Shown here in pieces: positions 12,201 through 27,200 of a stretch of 64,000 nucleotides of DNA (the stretch's first letter is position 1; each line of letters opens with the position of its first letter). Made by a program: the position numbers and the translations under genes. This DNA comes from Xiphophorus maculatus (taxonomy: Eukaryota > Chordata > Actinopteri > Cyprinodontiformes > Poeciliidae). Location of the stretch: NCBI RefSeq assembly GCF_002775205.1, contig NC_036447.1, forward strand, positions 6,374,501-6,438,500, in the 5' to 3' direction. The notes under the pieces were generated by a model. It was not told where the DNA came from and ran no database searches. It was given only the letters and a program-made list of their open reading frames with translations.

Positions 12201-15200
12201 TCGTCCATGAACTCATCACTGCAGCAATGGGTTTCCCACTCGCCTGTTCCAGACAATCCCAGAGGTCCTCTGTGGAAAACGGCCCAAAATTAGATCAACA
12301 AGTGGCAGCCATTGTAAAATAACTTCAGCTGGACACAATGCTAATTGACGGGTCTTACCTGTTGATGCATTTTTATGTTGGAACTTTAAAAGATAGGAAT
12401 TCATTCCTTTCCTAAAGTCCTGTGAAGACACATTAAAAGATCGACTGAAATAGATTGGTGCAGCGACGGCCCCGGGCCACGAGTTGGAGATCACCAACCT
12501 TGTCTCCAATGTAGTTGTGCAACATGCGGATCACAGACGCTCCTTTGCTGTAGGAGATGGCATCAAATATTTCATCTACCTCTGATGGATGGCCCACATT
12601 CACCTGAAACACACAGCCAGAAAACATCACGATAATTTCACCCTTGATGAAGTAAACAAAACAATGTCTTCTAGGGCTGCAACTAGAGGTTATTTTAGTA
12701 ATCGATTGATTATTTTGGCAATTAATCACATTAAAAAAGGCCACATTTTTCTTTTAAGTCTTCTTTAGACCATATTAAAAATACATTAAAAGAAGCAACT
12801 AAATAATGTGAAATGCTCAAACCTTTCCGCTTGACTTATCTGGTTAATTTTATAGTGAAAGCTGGAGGTTTTTTTGCCACTTTGAGGAGCTGTGGGTATT
12901 TACAGACTATTATTTTCTTTATATGCATCTTAAATGCAAAATGTACATGTCGTTTGTTCGATTTTGGCTTAATTGCTGCTCCGAATGCATTTTATTTTTC
13001 AGCAAGTGGATTATTATTTTTTTGAGTCTGCATACTCCAGTTAATGATTATTTGATTTCTAAACTAGTTGATGATCATTTCAGTAATCGATTAATCTGAT
13101 TAATCATTTTAGTCGAAATGTCTTATGATTCATAATCACCTTTCAGACAAACCATTTAATGACAGTAGGGTTGAAACAATTCATCTGATTAATTGAGATG
13201 AATCGATTATTAAAACGATCGTAAACTATTTTAGCAATCGATTAATCGCTAACTTAAGTATACAGACTCAAAAAAGGACACTTGTCAAAAAAAACCCAAC
13301 ATATTCATAGCAGCAATTAAGACAAAAATGTACCAAATGTAAACATTTTTCATTTAAGTTAAAAACACTTTTTTTCTATAAATATGTTTTAATCAAAACT
13401 CCTCAGGTGGCCTCATAGTTTTAGCTTCATCCAGTTCATATTCACTAAAGAAATTCTATGCTATTGCATTTTAGGCAATAAAACAATTATTTTCTCAGTT
13501 TAAAAAAGCAATTGATTTGTTTCATTACATCTTTTAATGCATTTCTAATATTGTATAAAAAAGCTGAAAAGGTTCAATATAATGTGTAGAATGTGCCAAT
13601 TTTTTTAATCCAATCAATCGATTAATCGTCAGAATAATTGATTAATAAAATAATCGTCAGCTGCAGTCCTGATCGACGGTCTCCCCAGGAGAATAAAACC
13701 CGTCCGGTTCCTGGTTGTCCTACCTCTATGGGGTGGCTGCTGTCCAGCGCATCCAAGTCCAGAGCCCGGGTGTAATCTGCTGAGACAAACTGGGTCCAGA
13801 TGTCATACTCTGGGAAGCAGTGATCCACACACAGGTACTCAATCCAGGAGGCAAACCCCTCATTGAGCCAGAGGTGAGTCCACCATTCCTGCACACAGAC
13901 ACACATTCAGTCAAGGGAACGTTGTCCATGAACAGCTGCTGAATCTCAACACAAGTGATCTGTGGGATAAGATCTTAATTGGGTTAAGTTTCACTTTAAG
14001 AGCTTCTATAAACAGACTGGTGAGATGTGCATCATAGGACAATCAATTAGCCAGCAATTCTTTTATACCAGATCCTATTTTAATATTTTTTCCCCTTGCT
14101 TTCTTTTCTAAAAAAAGATTACAAGTCACAGAAATATATTTTCAAAAAGTGGCTTTAATTTCAATCATCCCTTCAATGAGTTGTATGACAGAGTATAAGG
14201 GAAAATATTTGTTTAATGACGATGAGATAGTGAAAATATAAACAGAAAAAAACATTTTTTACCAGAAAAAAACATCTTCAAATTGAGAAAAAACATGATT
14301 ATTTTAGCTCAGTCAGTGATTCTTTATTAAAAATAGACATAGTTGTTTGCACAATCGTATCAAAACAAAGCTACTGATAATCTTTTAACACATTACATCA
14401 AACTATTAAGTTTTCCTATTAAGAATTATTGGTCAAACCTATACCAAAATGCTCAACATTCATGTTTTTCTCTTAAAATTACATTATTCTTCTAATATTA
14501 TGACTTTATTATTGTAATTAAAAAAATAAAATCTTGGGCGTGCCGTGGTGGCGTAGGACCCCTAAATTATTAGCGTTCTGGATTATTACCATGGTCACCA
14601 GGTTTCCAAACCACTGGTGGGCGAGTTCGTGTCCGACCACTAGCGCCACCCACTGCCTGGATGACGAGCACGAGTTCTTCGGATCGATCAGCAGAGCAGT
14701 CTCCCTGGAAACAAATATCAACTGTGAGATTTATTTGACTTTCTGTAAAGTTTACAGCCTTACTGTTGTAAATCTGTTCAGTATTGTATGTTTTGTATAA
14801 ATTAACGTAATATTATCGTTCCTTTTGCCAGATCACACAGCCAGTAGAGTTTATAACTACATTAAAAAATTAACAGCCAACCCATGTGATCTGTATTGCA
14901 TATGATCAACACTCATGAGCGATTGGTATATTCTGAAAAGTTATAGTTTTAATTAAGCCATGTTAATAGTATCACAGTTCAAAAACCCCAACAAACCATT
15001 TTAAAATTGCTACTGCATTAGTAGTTTCAGCCTCAGGCTTTAAAACACTGCCAACGTTAATACCATTAATATTTTACTACAATCTAAATATAAATGATTC
15101 TCACTGAAGCTCACCTGTATGTAACAAGGCCCCAGTTTTCCATGGCACCTAAGAGGCAGACAGAAAACTGAGTTTTACTCTAAATGTTTTAAATTCCTCA

Positions 15201-18200
15201 GAGAAGCGTAGGTTTGGTAGCTACTCACCAGCAGCAAAATCAGCAATAGCTATGAGATCAATTTTAGGTAATGGATAAGGAACACTGAAGTAGTCTTTGT
15301 AGAACGGTAAAGTCTTAGAAGCAACCTGTACAAAATTTTTTTAAAAGCCTGTTATTGTGACTTTTATCCACCGTCAGCACCTGAAAATGAGAAAAACTAA
15401 CAAGCACACACAAAACATGGCAGGATAAAAGCACAGTCATGCAAGTTTCGGTTACATTTAATTTACTTGCTGCTTCAGTCATGATTTTTAGTGAAAATAA
15501 AACAGAACATAAAGCGAACGGACCCGTTCGGTTGGTTTAATTCCCAACATAATATTCTCACCTCCAATGCAAATTTCCCTTGTTCTGCCTTCCCGACGGG
15601 GGTGTAGACCCGTACCTTTACACCATCTGACGACTGGGTCTCCACAAAGTCATATTCACCGATCACAAAAGCTACGAGGTACGTGGACATGATGGGCGTG
15701 GTGCCGAACTTTACTTCCACGAGGTTTACATCAGCTGGGTATGGCTTTTGATGAACGACATCCTGGAAAGAGGAAACCATAACATAAATATATCGTCATT
15801 TGAAAACAGCACAAAGAAACAAGGCAAAGACAAAAATTAAAGGCAGAATTTTAAATCTACTTGTGCTTAAATTAAATGCAAGTAGAACAGACACTAGCTG
15901 TGTTTCTATTGACCATATAATTACATACAAAAAATAAATAAATAATTGTATTTTGTTAAAGGTTTTGGGGCAAGGATGAGGTGATTTTTATTTTGGCTAC
16001 CAAAATTGATTTATTTTGCAAAACAGCAATGGAAACATTTTTATTTTATTTTTTTCAAATCAAACGAGTTACGAATCAACATTGCTGCCACTGGTGCAAA
16101 ACACAAAGAAGAGAACAAGAAGTAGTTGGAGGATGATGGAATAGCACGTTTTTTAATGAATTATCACGCAGACAAACATATTCATGTGTGATTTTAACTG
16201 TGATTCTTATTAATGTAACCACCTCAACTGCGAAATTGTGTTCTTTTCAACATTAGCAGAATGTTGACAAAGTTTTGCGCACATTTGTAATGGAAAGACA
16301 GCTGGTGTCGGCCTCATACCATGTTAAAAGCAAAGGAGTAAAAATGTGATTTTAAAAGATTTAAAGGCATCAACTTAAAGCCACCAGGGCAAATGTCTGA
16401 TTCCCCCTCAAACAATTAAAATATTTGAGGTTTAATTTCTTGTTGAAAAAAGATGAAAGTCGGGGAAAATGCAACATGATCATTCAGACTCCAAAAGCTT
16501 TGAAAGCAATCGGATACGTATCTGAATTAGCACCACATAGAAAATATTGGATTGGACCGTTCGGACTGCCGTGAAAAAGTCGGATTTGGGTCACAATTTT
16601 GGGGGAAACCCCCCCCCCCGCATTGTTCTGCTGTCTGAATGTAGCCTGAGATAATGCGTGACTTTTCTTCCTATGTGAAGGAGAGATAATTTTCTACTCT
16701 AGACCAGTTTATAAAATGTTTTATTTTGCAACATTTTAGCAAGAAATTAATTCCATACATACCTAACAAAATGGTGTAAATGAAATAAGACATACTCGTT
16801 AGCTTTGTTAGTCAAAACTTCTTTTGACTAACAAACTCCCAGTTTTACTAATTTCTCAGAAAGAGCCAGATTTATTTACCCAGCACACATCAGTTGAAAT
16901 GTTAGCTATGAGGGGTGTGGTGGAATATATAACCTCCAACAGATAGTGGCTGCTGATTAAACGTAGATACAAAAGCTTTCACTTCAGACTGACACCCAAT
17001 GACTAAGCTTATTGCTCATATAAATATAGCAGTAGCCTGCAGCAGAAAATGCCGTCCATCTGCCTAATGTTATGGAAACTGAGAGGACGACAAACACAGA
17101 TGTCAGAAAGTTGGCAGCAGAGAGCAACTTGGGGAGGCGTGGAGACCAGAATTTCTGATACTGAGGTGTGAACAGATGACATACCATATTGGACAAGGCG
17201 ACTCTGTCCTTGGGAACTATCAGAGTGATGTCAAAGGTGGCTTTAATGGCGGGCTCGTCCCAACAGGGAAAAGCTCTGCGGGCATCAGTGGCCTGAAAGA
17301 GACGAGAGGGAGGAAGAAAAATTTTAAAAACTTGAGTTTTATTAAGACGTTGCTCAGTTCGGAGGGAGTTGGTCATTGGCTGGGCGATAAAAGAAAAACA
17401 GAACATAAGAAAATACCTAAGTAGGGGGCGGGGCGCATTTATTGTATCGTTTATCATAAATCCATAACAATATATCCCGTTAAACATGTGATCAATATCA
17501 ATACATAATGAGTCTAACAGAATCTGACAGAATTTTCACGGCCAGCTAAGCAAATTTGGCAGAATCAACTGACTCGCTCACTCTTTGGTTACCTAGCAAC
17601 TCGCTCACTCTTTGGTTACCTAGCAACACCCTGTTGAGAATAAGTTTAACTTTTGCCACTGTGCCTCATAACTGCTTAAAAATTATTTAAAAAATAGCGT
17701 CATGAAGTGAAAACTCTGGATTAAACAGAAAAGGTCATAGCACCAGTTTGGCAGGATTTCATTTATTTCAAACAAAAAACTAGTCAATAATTATCCATAG
17801 ATGATTAACTAAAAGCAATTAAAACATAGTCTGATTTAACTTCAGACAGTGAGGAAAAAATGTGTGTCTTTATATTAGGTGTATGAAAACATCTGGTTTC
17901 AACTGTAAGGTTTCCGAATTTAGACTTTTAACCAAGCATTTGATTAAACTTTATTATTAAACTGTGCAGTTTGAAAATGTATCACTTTCTAGACTTTACC
18001 CAGAAATTAAGCACGTTCCAAACCTTGAAAACACCAAACTGAAATTCAAGAATCCTGTTATCTTCACCAGGTGTCGTTTGCCCTCGATGTTGTGTTTACT
18101 GATCAAAGATCAGCTGATTGAGATTGTGAAAGATTTAACGAGTTGCTTCTCAGGCTCCAGAAAACCAAACCAGTTCTTTTATAGAACCAGTAAAGAACTG

Positions 18201-21200
18201 GCGCCGGCGCCTTCCTGTCCATGGAGCTGCTTTAGCTGAAACATGGAGGACAGAGAAAGACATGCCCTGAGGGCGAATACCATCATTTTCATTTTTTAAA
18301 TTATTACACCTTGTTTGTTTCAGTTGGGGTACCGTGAGATCTTTGGATCTTCAGCGCACTAACTGTAATGCTTAATGTGGCCACTAGAGGCGCTGTTGGA
18401 GGGAAAATGACGCTGGATATACGGTATCTGCTGCCTCCCAGTGCAATATGATCTCTGAAAATTAGTAAAAAATATTCAACGCCTATACCATGTAAAATCC
18501 TATTGTTACTGAAAGTTTTTACATTTAGCTATACTCTTTAAATAGAGTTGTAATTTATTCAGGTAATTTGGGGCTGTCACTGTATCATTTACAAAGTTTA
18601 GGGCAGTTTTGTTTTGACTAGAAAAGTGGCGTCCAAACATTTTGCCTTGCCTCAACTACTGTTGAGGTAAAAAATTAATAAAATAAAAAATGTAAAAATT
18701 AGTTTGTTGTGACTTTTTTTAAGTTTTACCGACTCAACAATAAGTTTTTTTATGAAACCTATATATTAAAGATCGAAAACACAAAAAGCAGGTCCTGCAG
18801 ACTGTTCCTGTTTTACGACAGAATATGATTCAGGGCCACCCTAAGAAGATAAAAAATTTAAATTATCAGAATAAAGTCATAACAAAAATGTATTCCCGTG
18901 TTTTGTGACCTTATTCCTGCTACATTACAACTTTATTTTCATAATATTACTGTCATTTTTTTCTTAGTATGGCCCTAATACTCTGTTTTTCTTTTAATAA
19001 TGTGTACAGTTTCCAAGTTTCATCGACACCAATCATTTTGTATTGGCGACCGATGTTAGCAACATTTTTTTAAAACTTGTGCTCAGCGGCCAAACAAAAC
19101 CATTTCAAGGGCCTCAAATGGCCCCTGGACCGCACTTTTGACACTGCTGGACTTGACACACCAAAAGCTCAAACAGTGGCTGATGCAGACTGCTCTCCTT
19201 GATGTCTGCAACATCACTGGTTACTATAATTTCTCCTTGAGAAGTTGGACATGTGAATTCAAACGTTTAGAGAAAAACACATTAGGTTCATCTGTAATTG
19301 TTTTATTGCATTTTAGATTCATCCTGAAAGCAGAATATCAGGTATCAGGTATACCCAATAAGTATTGGGAAGTACAATAAAGAAACAAAAACAAATTTCT
19401 TCACCTCTTTGTATCAAGTTTATTTCTTCAATAGCATCTGAATTGAGAGTATAACAATAAATCTGCCTACTGTGTTTTTCCATCCTGCGGACGCCATCCA
19501 CTCACCTCAAACTGTGTGACGGCTGCATACCGGGTCTCTCCAGCAGCCGTTGTATATTTACTTCTATAGAATCCTTTCATTTTGTCGTTCAGTTCCCCCA
19601 CAAATTCAATCTTCAACGTGCCAGAGCCTGTGGAGGCATTCACAGAAAGAGCACCGCTATTTGTTCTCGTTTTTTACACGTTTTCTGAACAACTCTTTGA
19701 CAGGCAAAACCCCTCCATACCTTTCTGTAGGGAACTTGGAAACGACAGGGTGACTTTTTCATCCTCATTTTGATAGTTGAAGCCTGTGGCATTGATTTCT
19801 GAACCAAGGAAAACAGAGAAACACAGACAGAGAAAGAGAGAGAGAGGAAGGCTGATGACTTGGAAAAAATAACACTAGTGTGACTTTTCAGTCAGCTGAC
19901 TTAGAGGTGAAAGAGGTCAACACAATATTTTAGTGAGGATAGTGACATGACAAAAGGAAGGAGGAAAAGCCAAACTGAAAGTGTGACCCTCACCATCTGC
20001 TCCTTCTGGTACAAAGGAAGCTGTGATAATGTCAATGTCAGCGCAGTTCATCACGATCTGATTTGTAGCCTGTATGACCTGTAAATATTGACAGAAAACA
20101 GTTTAATCTACTGAGTCACAAAGTCACAGACAGACATGATTTATGGTTGCAGTTTGTGTTTACGCACAATGCGACATGTGAGAAATGCTCACCCATCCAG
20201 CCTGTCTGAGTATAGAAAGCCCTCAAGACCAAAAATAGTGCGTAAATTAACACGTTCTAAACCGTAGATAGCTGGATGAGCTGTTTTTATTTATTTTTTC
20301 CACATGCAAATGTGTTGTGAATCTCAATGCACATTGTCAACAAACATTTGACACCAAAGTAAAAAAACAAAACCACCAAAAAACAAATAAAATGGATACC
20401 GAAGTTTTGAATTATTAGTTTTTGTTACAGACACTTTGTCTTCATTGTCTCTCTCAGTCTTTCAATTACGGTAAAAAGAAATTGAGCAATTTATTGATTT
20501 ACTGCTTATTGCGGTAGACTTAATATGGACGCCCTAATAAAACTCCCTCTTTAAAGTCTAGTTCTGCTCTATTTAGCTCAACTCTTTTCAGACATCCAGC
20601 TTGCAAGGAAACCCAAAGTGTAAATGAAACTTTGTCTGAATCTTGCACTTTGCACTGAAATGGGATCAGAGCCTGGAACACATCCAACATGTCTAAATGT
20701 TTAAAAGTTGGAAACGAAACTATTCCCCAACCCATCCAGCACAGAGCAAGGCGAGAGAAAGACACACTTGGTCCATGGTTCTCAAACTGTGGAACCAGGG
20801 CCTCCAGTGGTACTCAGGCTCACTTCAACGGGATTGTGAAGAAATTTCAGCATTTATTAATTTATGATATAGTGACAACGAACAAATACCGGAAGATGTG
20901 AACTTAAACTTGAATCCAGTGATAAATTAATCAGAATCGCACTTAAATGCGCTCCAGTTCCAAGTTGGGAACCCAGATAGATTTGCTCAAAGCTTCATTC
21001 AATGATAATGTCAACAATATTAGCAATACAATGATTAAATCTACAACACAATATAACTTCAGCCATTGCTACGCTGTTTGATGAACGGTTGCCAGATTGG
21101 ATTTTGGAGTTGTGGGACTATGTATATGGAAGATATGGACCTTGACGCAGCTCTCCTGGGTTCAAATCCCAACCCCCAGACACCATTTACTACCTTCCCT

Positions 21201-24200
21201 TTCTTTTTCTGCCCTTCTAAACAACATCCCTCTAACTTTATTACTCAGAAACCCAACATCTAAGGACTATTACTTAAATTTCCAATCTTAAAGTTGGAAA
21301 AATTAAACTTTTATGTAAAACAAGTTAAATAATTAAACAGAATCATTTAATAATTTATGACAACAAGGCTGAAAAGTGCAGGTCTTTGTTGCAGCACTGC
21401 TTTGTAAAGTCTTACATGGAAAAATTGAGGATTACTGCAGCAGATCGTTCTAAATTGTGATGCAAAAAAATTTGTAGAAATGACTGAATTTATTGTTAGG
21501 GCGAACAGACGCTGGTGCACTGTAACAGTGACATTGACAGTTTGTAGCACGGGAGTTTTGACACGGCTGTCAGCTGTGAGACTGACAAGGCGGAAAACCG
21601 GCCGCAATTATGAAACATGACAGAAGGCAGAAAGACAGACTGCTGAGCCTTTGGAGCACATTATGTTAACCCGCTGAGACCTTATGCAACGCAAACTTCT
21701 CACTTCAAGACATGGACTGAACCAGGGTTGAAACTTTATTTTAAAATAAATGCTTTTGTCAAGATGTTTTCAAATGAGGTAGAGATTATGTGAAATGTTT
21801 TTGTTTTCTTAAGGTTTGTAAAAACTGAGGCATGACCCTCCTGTGTTTGAAATCAACTGTCAGGACAGTTTGCGAGTGAAGGCAGATGCTTAAACCTGAA
21901 AACACTTTTAAAATGCATTTCAAACTTCGCCAACAGTTGGATAAGTGATAGTGTGTAGTGTCTTTTGAGAGGGAAGCACCTCCCTCTCTAAACTGCCTCT
22001 TGTCTATATACACACATTTTGTGATAGCAAAACAAGTGACCATCTGATTTCAGTCCAGTTTCTTAAAAAGTTGCTTTTAGAATTACAAAATCTGATTGTT
22101 GCAGAATTTGGTGCAACTGCAGATTGAGCAATCAAACAGGAGGCGTGGAGGGGACTCAAATTGGAACATTACAAATAAAATAAGCGTCAGAAATCAGCAA
22201 CATGTGATACTTCATCAACTATGACTGCTACTGAATAACACTAAGCCCAGCAGGACCCTCCCTATGTGTGCTAATGGTGAGAAACATCAAATGTACACAG
22301 CAAACAGATGCTCATTGTGTGCTTTCTCTTTCAAGTACCAGTTCTAACTGGCTGCACAAACCATCTGTCATCATTACCAAAAACACCTGCAATGCAACAT
22401 CTGTTCACCTTTAGTTAAGCTGATATGTTGCTGTAACTACGTTGCTTTGAGTATACAAGTTGACTGAAAAGGAAAAAAAAATTTTAATCCTGCTTTTATT
22501 TTTTTTTTTTAAAGTGGTCACGATTTCTAAGAGGGTTGCAAACAATCAATCAACTTACAGTTAATTATCGAGTAAAATCTACTTTTTGTTGCAGTTTGGC
22601 CGCCGACCAGCAGAGGGCGCCACTGGTCATCCCTAAGCAGAGCCAGCTGATACAGGAATCAAGAACGGGAAACAGAAACGGTCTAAAGGGACCCCGGGGT
22701 GGAATGTAAAATGCACTTCATGCCGTTCTGTTTTGAAATATAAAGAACTCGACAAGCTCCTTACGTTTCGAATTAATTGATTTAACTAATAACGTCTGCT
22801 AAGACCTTCTTTTTGTATTGTAGTGAGGGCGCCGCTGGTCATAAGCGGAGTCGTTAATACACAAACAAAGATGGCGTTGAACAGGAAAGAGAAACGGTCC
22901 AGAGTCCGATGCGGTTCTATTTAGAAATATAAACACCTCAATAGCGCTCTTTCAGCCTTGCTCAGCAGCCTCTCATTCAATAATTACTGATACGAAGGTG
23001 AGGATGCAATGATAGAAATTGCAAAATTATGGGGGAAAAACATGATGCCAATAGGCCCGGTTGATTTTGAGGGCCGTCATGACTGGACACTCTCAAAGCA
23101 AAGTTCATGGAACCAGTTCTAACTGCCTGCACAGACTGTCATCCTTACTGAAAACACCTGTAACACAACTACTGTTCACCTTTAAACAAGTAAGCTGCTA
23201 CGTTACAACTGCCGTGCTTTGAGAGTGTGACAGGTTGACCATAAAAAGCCCAAACATCCATTGGGCTTTTTGTGATCACACTTGCTGATGATCCAGTTGA
23301 TCAGCAGCCCATAACTACGAATCTATGCTTAGTTTTCCCTCCTGACGTTACAGGAAACGTCATTCTCCATGACTCTGAAATACTTCCGGTAAATAAAATG
23401 CATATTCCATTAAAATGTCAAATGTAAACTACATTTGCTTTGAAAATATCCTGCAATATAAAAAACAGGAGCACCACACAGGACAGTACTCTGCCCACTC
23501 CTTTTCACTGTGTACACCTGAAACTTCCACTTATAGTCATAGCCCTGCCATCTGCAGACATACTCGAATTACACTGCAGTTGTCAAGCACGTCATATATG
23601 TACAAGATATTGAGTACAAAGAGCAGGTGGGCCGCTTGGTGGCATGGGGTGGAAACAATCATCTCTTCTTGAATTTAAAAACAAAAGTTAAGTTTCAGGA
23701 GAAACAGGAATGTGTCAAACAAGCAGCAGTAAAACAAAGCAGACTGTACTCCTTGTACTTTAAGTCCTTTGGCGTTTCTAAACTGCATACAGCATTTCTT
23801 CTATAATCTCGTTGAGGAGTGTGTAACCACTTCTGTCGTCATCTGTTGGAGTAGCAGCATCACAACCAGTAACTTAAGATGTTTTCACATCAGATAGTCC
23901 CGTAGATCCGGTTCCATTGCAACATTTGAACACATAAACACGACAAGTGCAACTTCCTTCTTCACTAAATGTAAATAAAAATGGAGCAGTCAGATTTTGG
24001 CAGTTGTAGGATTTCACTTTTGTTGTTGGTAAAAGACCACGAGTGTTACACTCACGCTTTGTTTTGGTTGCATTTACCCAGAATGCCTTGCACTATAGAC
24101 TGCTTCCTGCTTTTGGAGCGGTCTCCAATCCGCTAGGCGTTCACATATGTGTTGCCAGAGTTTACTACAACTGAATTGAAACCTAGGTTTGTAGCCAGAC

Positions 24201-27200
24201 CAGAGTTCACTTTCTTGGTCTGCAGCAGAGTTTGATTGAACATTGACATCTCCCCAAACAAAATGGACTTTCTAGGCAAATTACTAGAGTTTGATTAAAG
24301 CGGACTAAATGTGGCTGGTGTGAATAAACCCTTGAAAGCTGAACAAGATGATAAAGTTAACTACGTACTGTGTCCTACTGTGGAACCTCTGGAGATGACC
24401 GTACAAACGAGGACATATTGGACAACATGGACCATCCTCTTCACAAGACCAATAATACAACACCAAGTCATTACCATGTAAAACCACTTGCAAGTCTTTT
24501 AGGGTACATCTCTACCAACTTTGCTCGTCTAGAGACTGACATTTTTGCCTGTTCTACTTTACAAAATGGTTTGTGTTTGGTCATGTTAGCTGGATGGTAT
24601 CCTCAAACAAAAATAATAAAATCTTGGGAATGATTTCCAGCTTGGATCTGAACTTTGGGGTATTTTAACACAAGAATACTCTCGATTGTTTAAAGTCTAG
24701 TCTTTTGCTTCCTCCAGTGTCTTTGCTTTGTTTTTTCCAACATTGACCTGTATTAGCTCCAGCCGTCTTCGCACTGCATCTCTGCAGCCCCTCCATAGTC
24801 ACCAATAATTTCTTTGCTGCTTCTGAATTATGCTCTTGTTGTAAAGCTTGTCAGTTTAGGTGGATACTATAGTTTGCTATGTTCACAGTTGTGCAATGAT
24901 TTATTTTTGGATGGTTCTTCAAACATCATTCAGCAAAAATCTTCCAAACTTGGGATATTGTTTTATAACCTAACATTGCTTTAAACTTCTCCACAATGGT
25001 GCGGTGGGTTCCTTGACCTTCAAGGAACACATAGTAACAAACTACTGATTTTAATTTCACATAGGTGGAATGTATGTAATAATTACGTAACTTGGAAGGC
25101 AATTGGTTTTGCTGAATTTTAATACGAAATACATCTTAAATGCTGAATACAAACAGCAGAATACGTCGCAAAATATATAACATATCCTCTCAGTGTGCAC
25201 AGTATTCATATTGCAAAGTTCAATTTGGAGGGCAATAATTGTTGGTTAATATTTTCCAAGTGATGGAGGCACTGGTGAGAAAGAGAGGAAAGATGATTTC
25301 GTACCCGACTGTCATCTCAATATTTATCAAGAGCCAGATTTTCTAACATTGTGCAACACAGTTACAAAACTACAAAAATCTTTAGACTCGAAATTGTAAA
25401 AATTCAAGTCTTAAGTGGAAGGAAAATGATGCAAGTGGAAGGAAAATGCATCATTTTCCTTCCACTTAATCATGCACTACTTTACTGTTTTACTTTGTGT
25501 CGGTTTATCACACAGGATACAATAAAACACACTCACGTTTGTGGTGTTAACTGGACAAAATGTGTAGAAGTTCAACAAGTATATTTACATTTCCAAAGCA
25601 CAGCTAGCTATATGCAGTACTATTTGCAAATCCACATGTTTATACAAGAAAATAATAAGCTGGGTATTGAATTATGTTCTGTTAATGTGCAGTGAGAGAG
25701 AGTTTACAAGCAGGGACATGTTTGCACAGGTGGCTGATATGTTGGTGGCCACACAATGGGCGGAAGTGCACACTATGTAGAGCTACTGATTTTTTTTTTT
25801 TATTATTGTGGCCTATTTTACATTAAGATTAGTTTTCTTAATTATACATTGGGTTGTACAGAATTATAATATAGACAGTGTTGAGTAGAATAGCCAAAAA
25901 TTGTAGTCGAGTTATAGTACCATCACGTCAACCTATTTTTACTCCAGTACGAGTAAAGATTAGCCATCCAAGAAATTACTTAAGAGTGAAAAAATATTTA
26001 ATACAAAAAGCTACTAAAGTAATGAGTAGCTGATAGCAGCTCATGTAATATTTTAAAATGCTGTCAGACAGCAAAAAATGATAGTTCTGTGCAAATTATG
26101 ATTCTTCAGAGATTGGACATGAACTAAAACTTTAATTTAAATAGCCAAAAATAATCTTGTAGCAGCTTTAGCATCAATATAGTTTTTTTAAATACTTATT
26201 GGTGGTATTTATGTATCTTTTTTAGGGATACAAGTACATATGCTCCTAAATAGCCTAATCGTAGCTGGGTAGTGTAGCAAAACATTGTACTGAAGAAAGA
26301 GTATCACAACGTCAACATATTTTTACTCCAATAAAAAGTAGCCGTCCAACAAGTTACTCAAGAGTACAAAACATGTTTCACAAAAAGGTTACTGGAGTAA
26401 CTGATCACAACATCTGATTTAATATTTTAAAATGATGTCGGATAAACAAAAATATAAAATTATGTCAAAATTGTAAGATTTTAAAGACTAAAATAAAAAC
26501 AAAATTTCAAAATAAATTTAGGAAGAAAAAATATTTCCAAATCAAATTGTTTACCATTAAACTTCTAAGACTAATACTTAAAGAAGATAGTGTTCATATG
26601 TTAAAAGAAGGAAAAGTACTTCCAGTGACAATAAATAAACATTAATGTTTTGTTTTTTTTATCTCCAAGTGGCACAAAAGGTTCAGTAGTCAGAAAATAA
26701 AATAACAACAACAGAGAATGCTTATGTTAAAGTCGCACGGCCCGATCTGTCATGGTGGAATGCAGTCTGGAAAGAAGGTTCTCCCTGGTTCTGGTCCGTT
26801 CATGCCTCGTTCTAAAGGGGACAACATCACTATCTCCTTCTCTGTTATTTCAACTGTTAACTTTATGCTTTCTATATCCATAAAAGCTGCATCTAGTAGT
26901 CTGAGAAAATTCTGCCAACAACTAAACGTTCTTACTCTCCTTCCATTAACTTTTTACATGCATTTAAAATGTACTCCTACATCAGTCAGTCAGTCAGTCT
27001 TCTTAACCTGAAGTCGGTCGCGGCAGACAACCCCTCACACTGAGCCAGGTTCTGCAAGAGTTTTTCCTCTCACGATCACTGCATGCTTGCTAAGAGAGTG
27101 TGCTGCAAAGTCAATGACACAATGCGATCTGCTGGGTTTCCTTAGATAGAAAACATCTGAAACTAATTTGAATAATTAACTGAACTCCATGCACTGTTTG

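Noticed and set aside
21150-21180. tRNA-like B box (ggttcaaatccc)
   Set aside because: No matching A box or cloverleaf at the right distance; at most a SINE relic.
25351-25695. 114-codon plus-strand ORF in npepps intron 1
   Set aside because: It spans the perfect hairpin, has low-complexity composition, and resembles no family I know.
26718-27011. 97-codon ORF
   Set aside because: It lies in the LINE-like 3' tail, and its text is repeat-derived.
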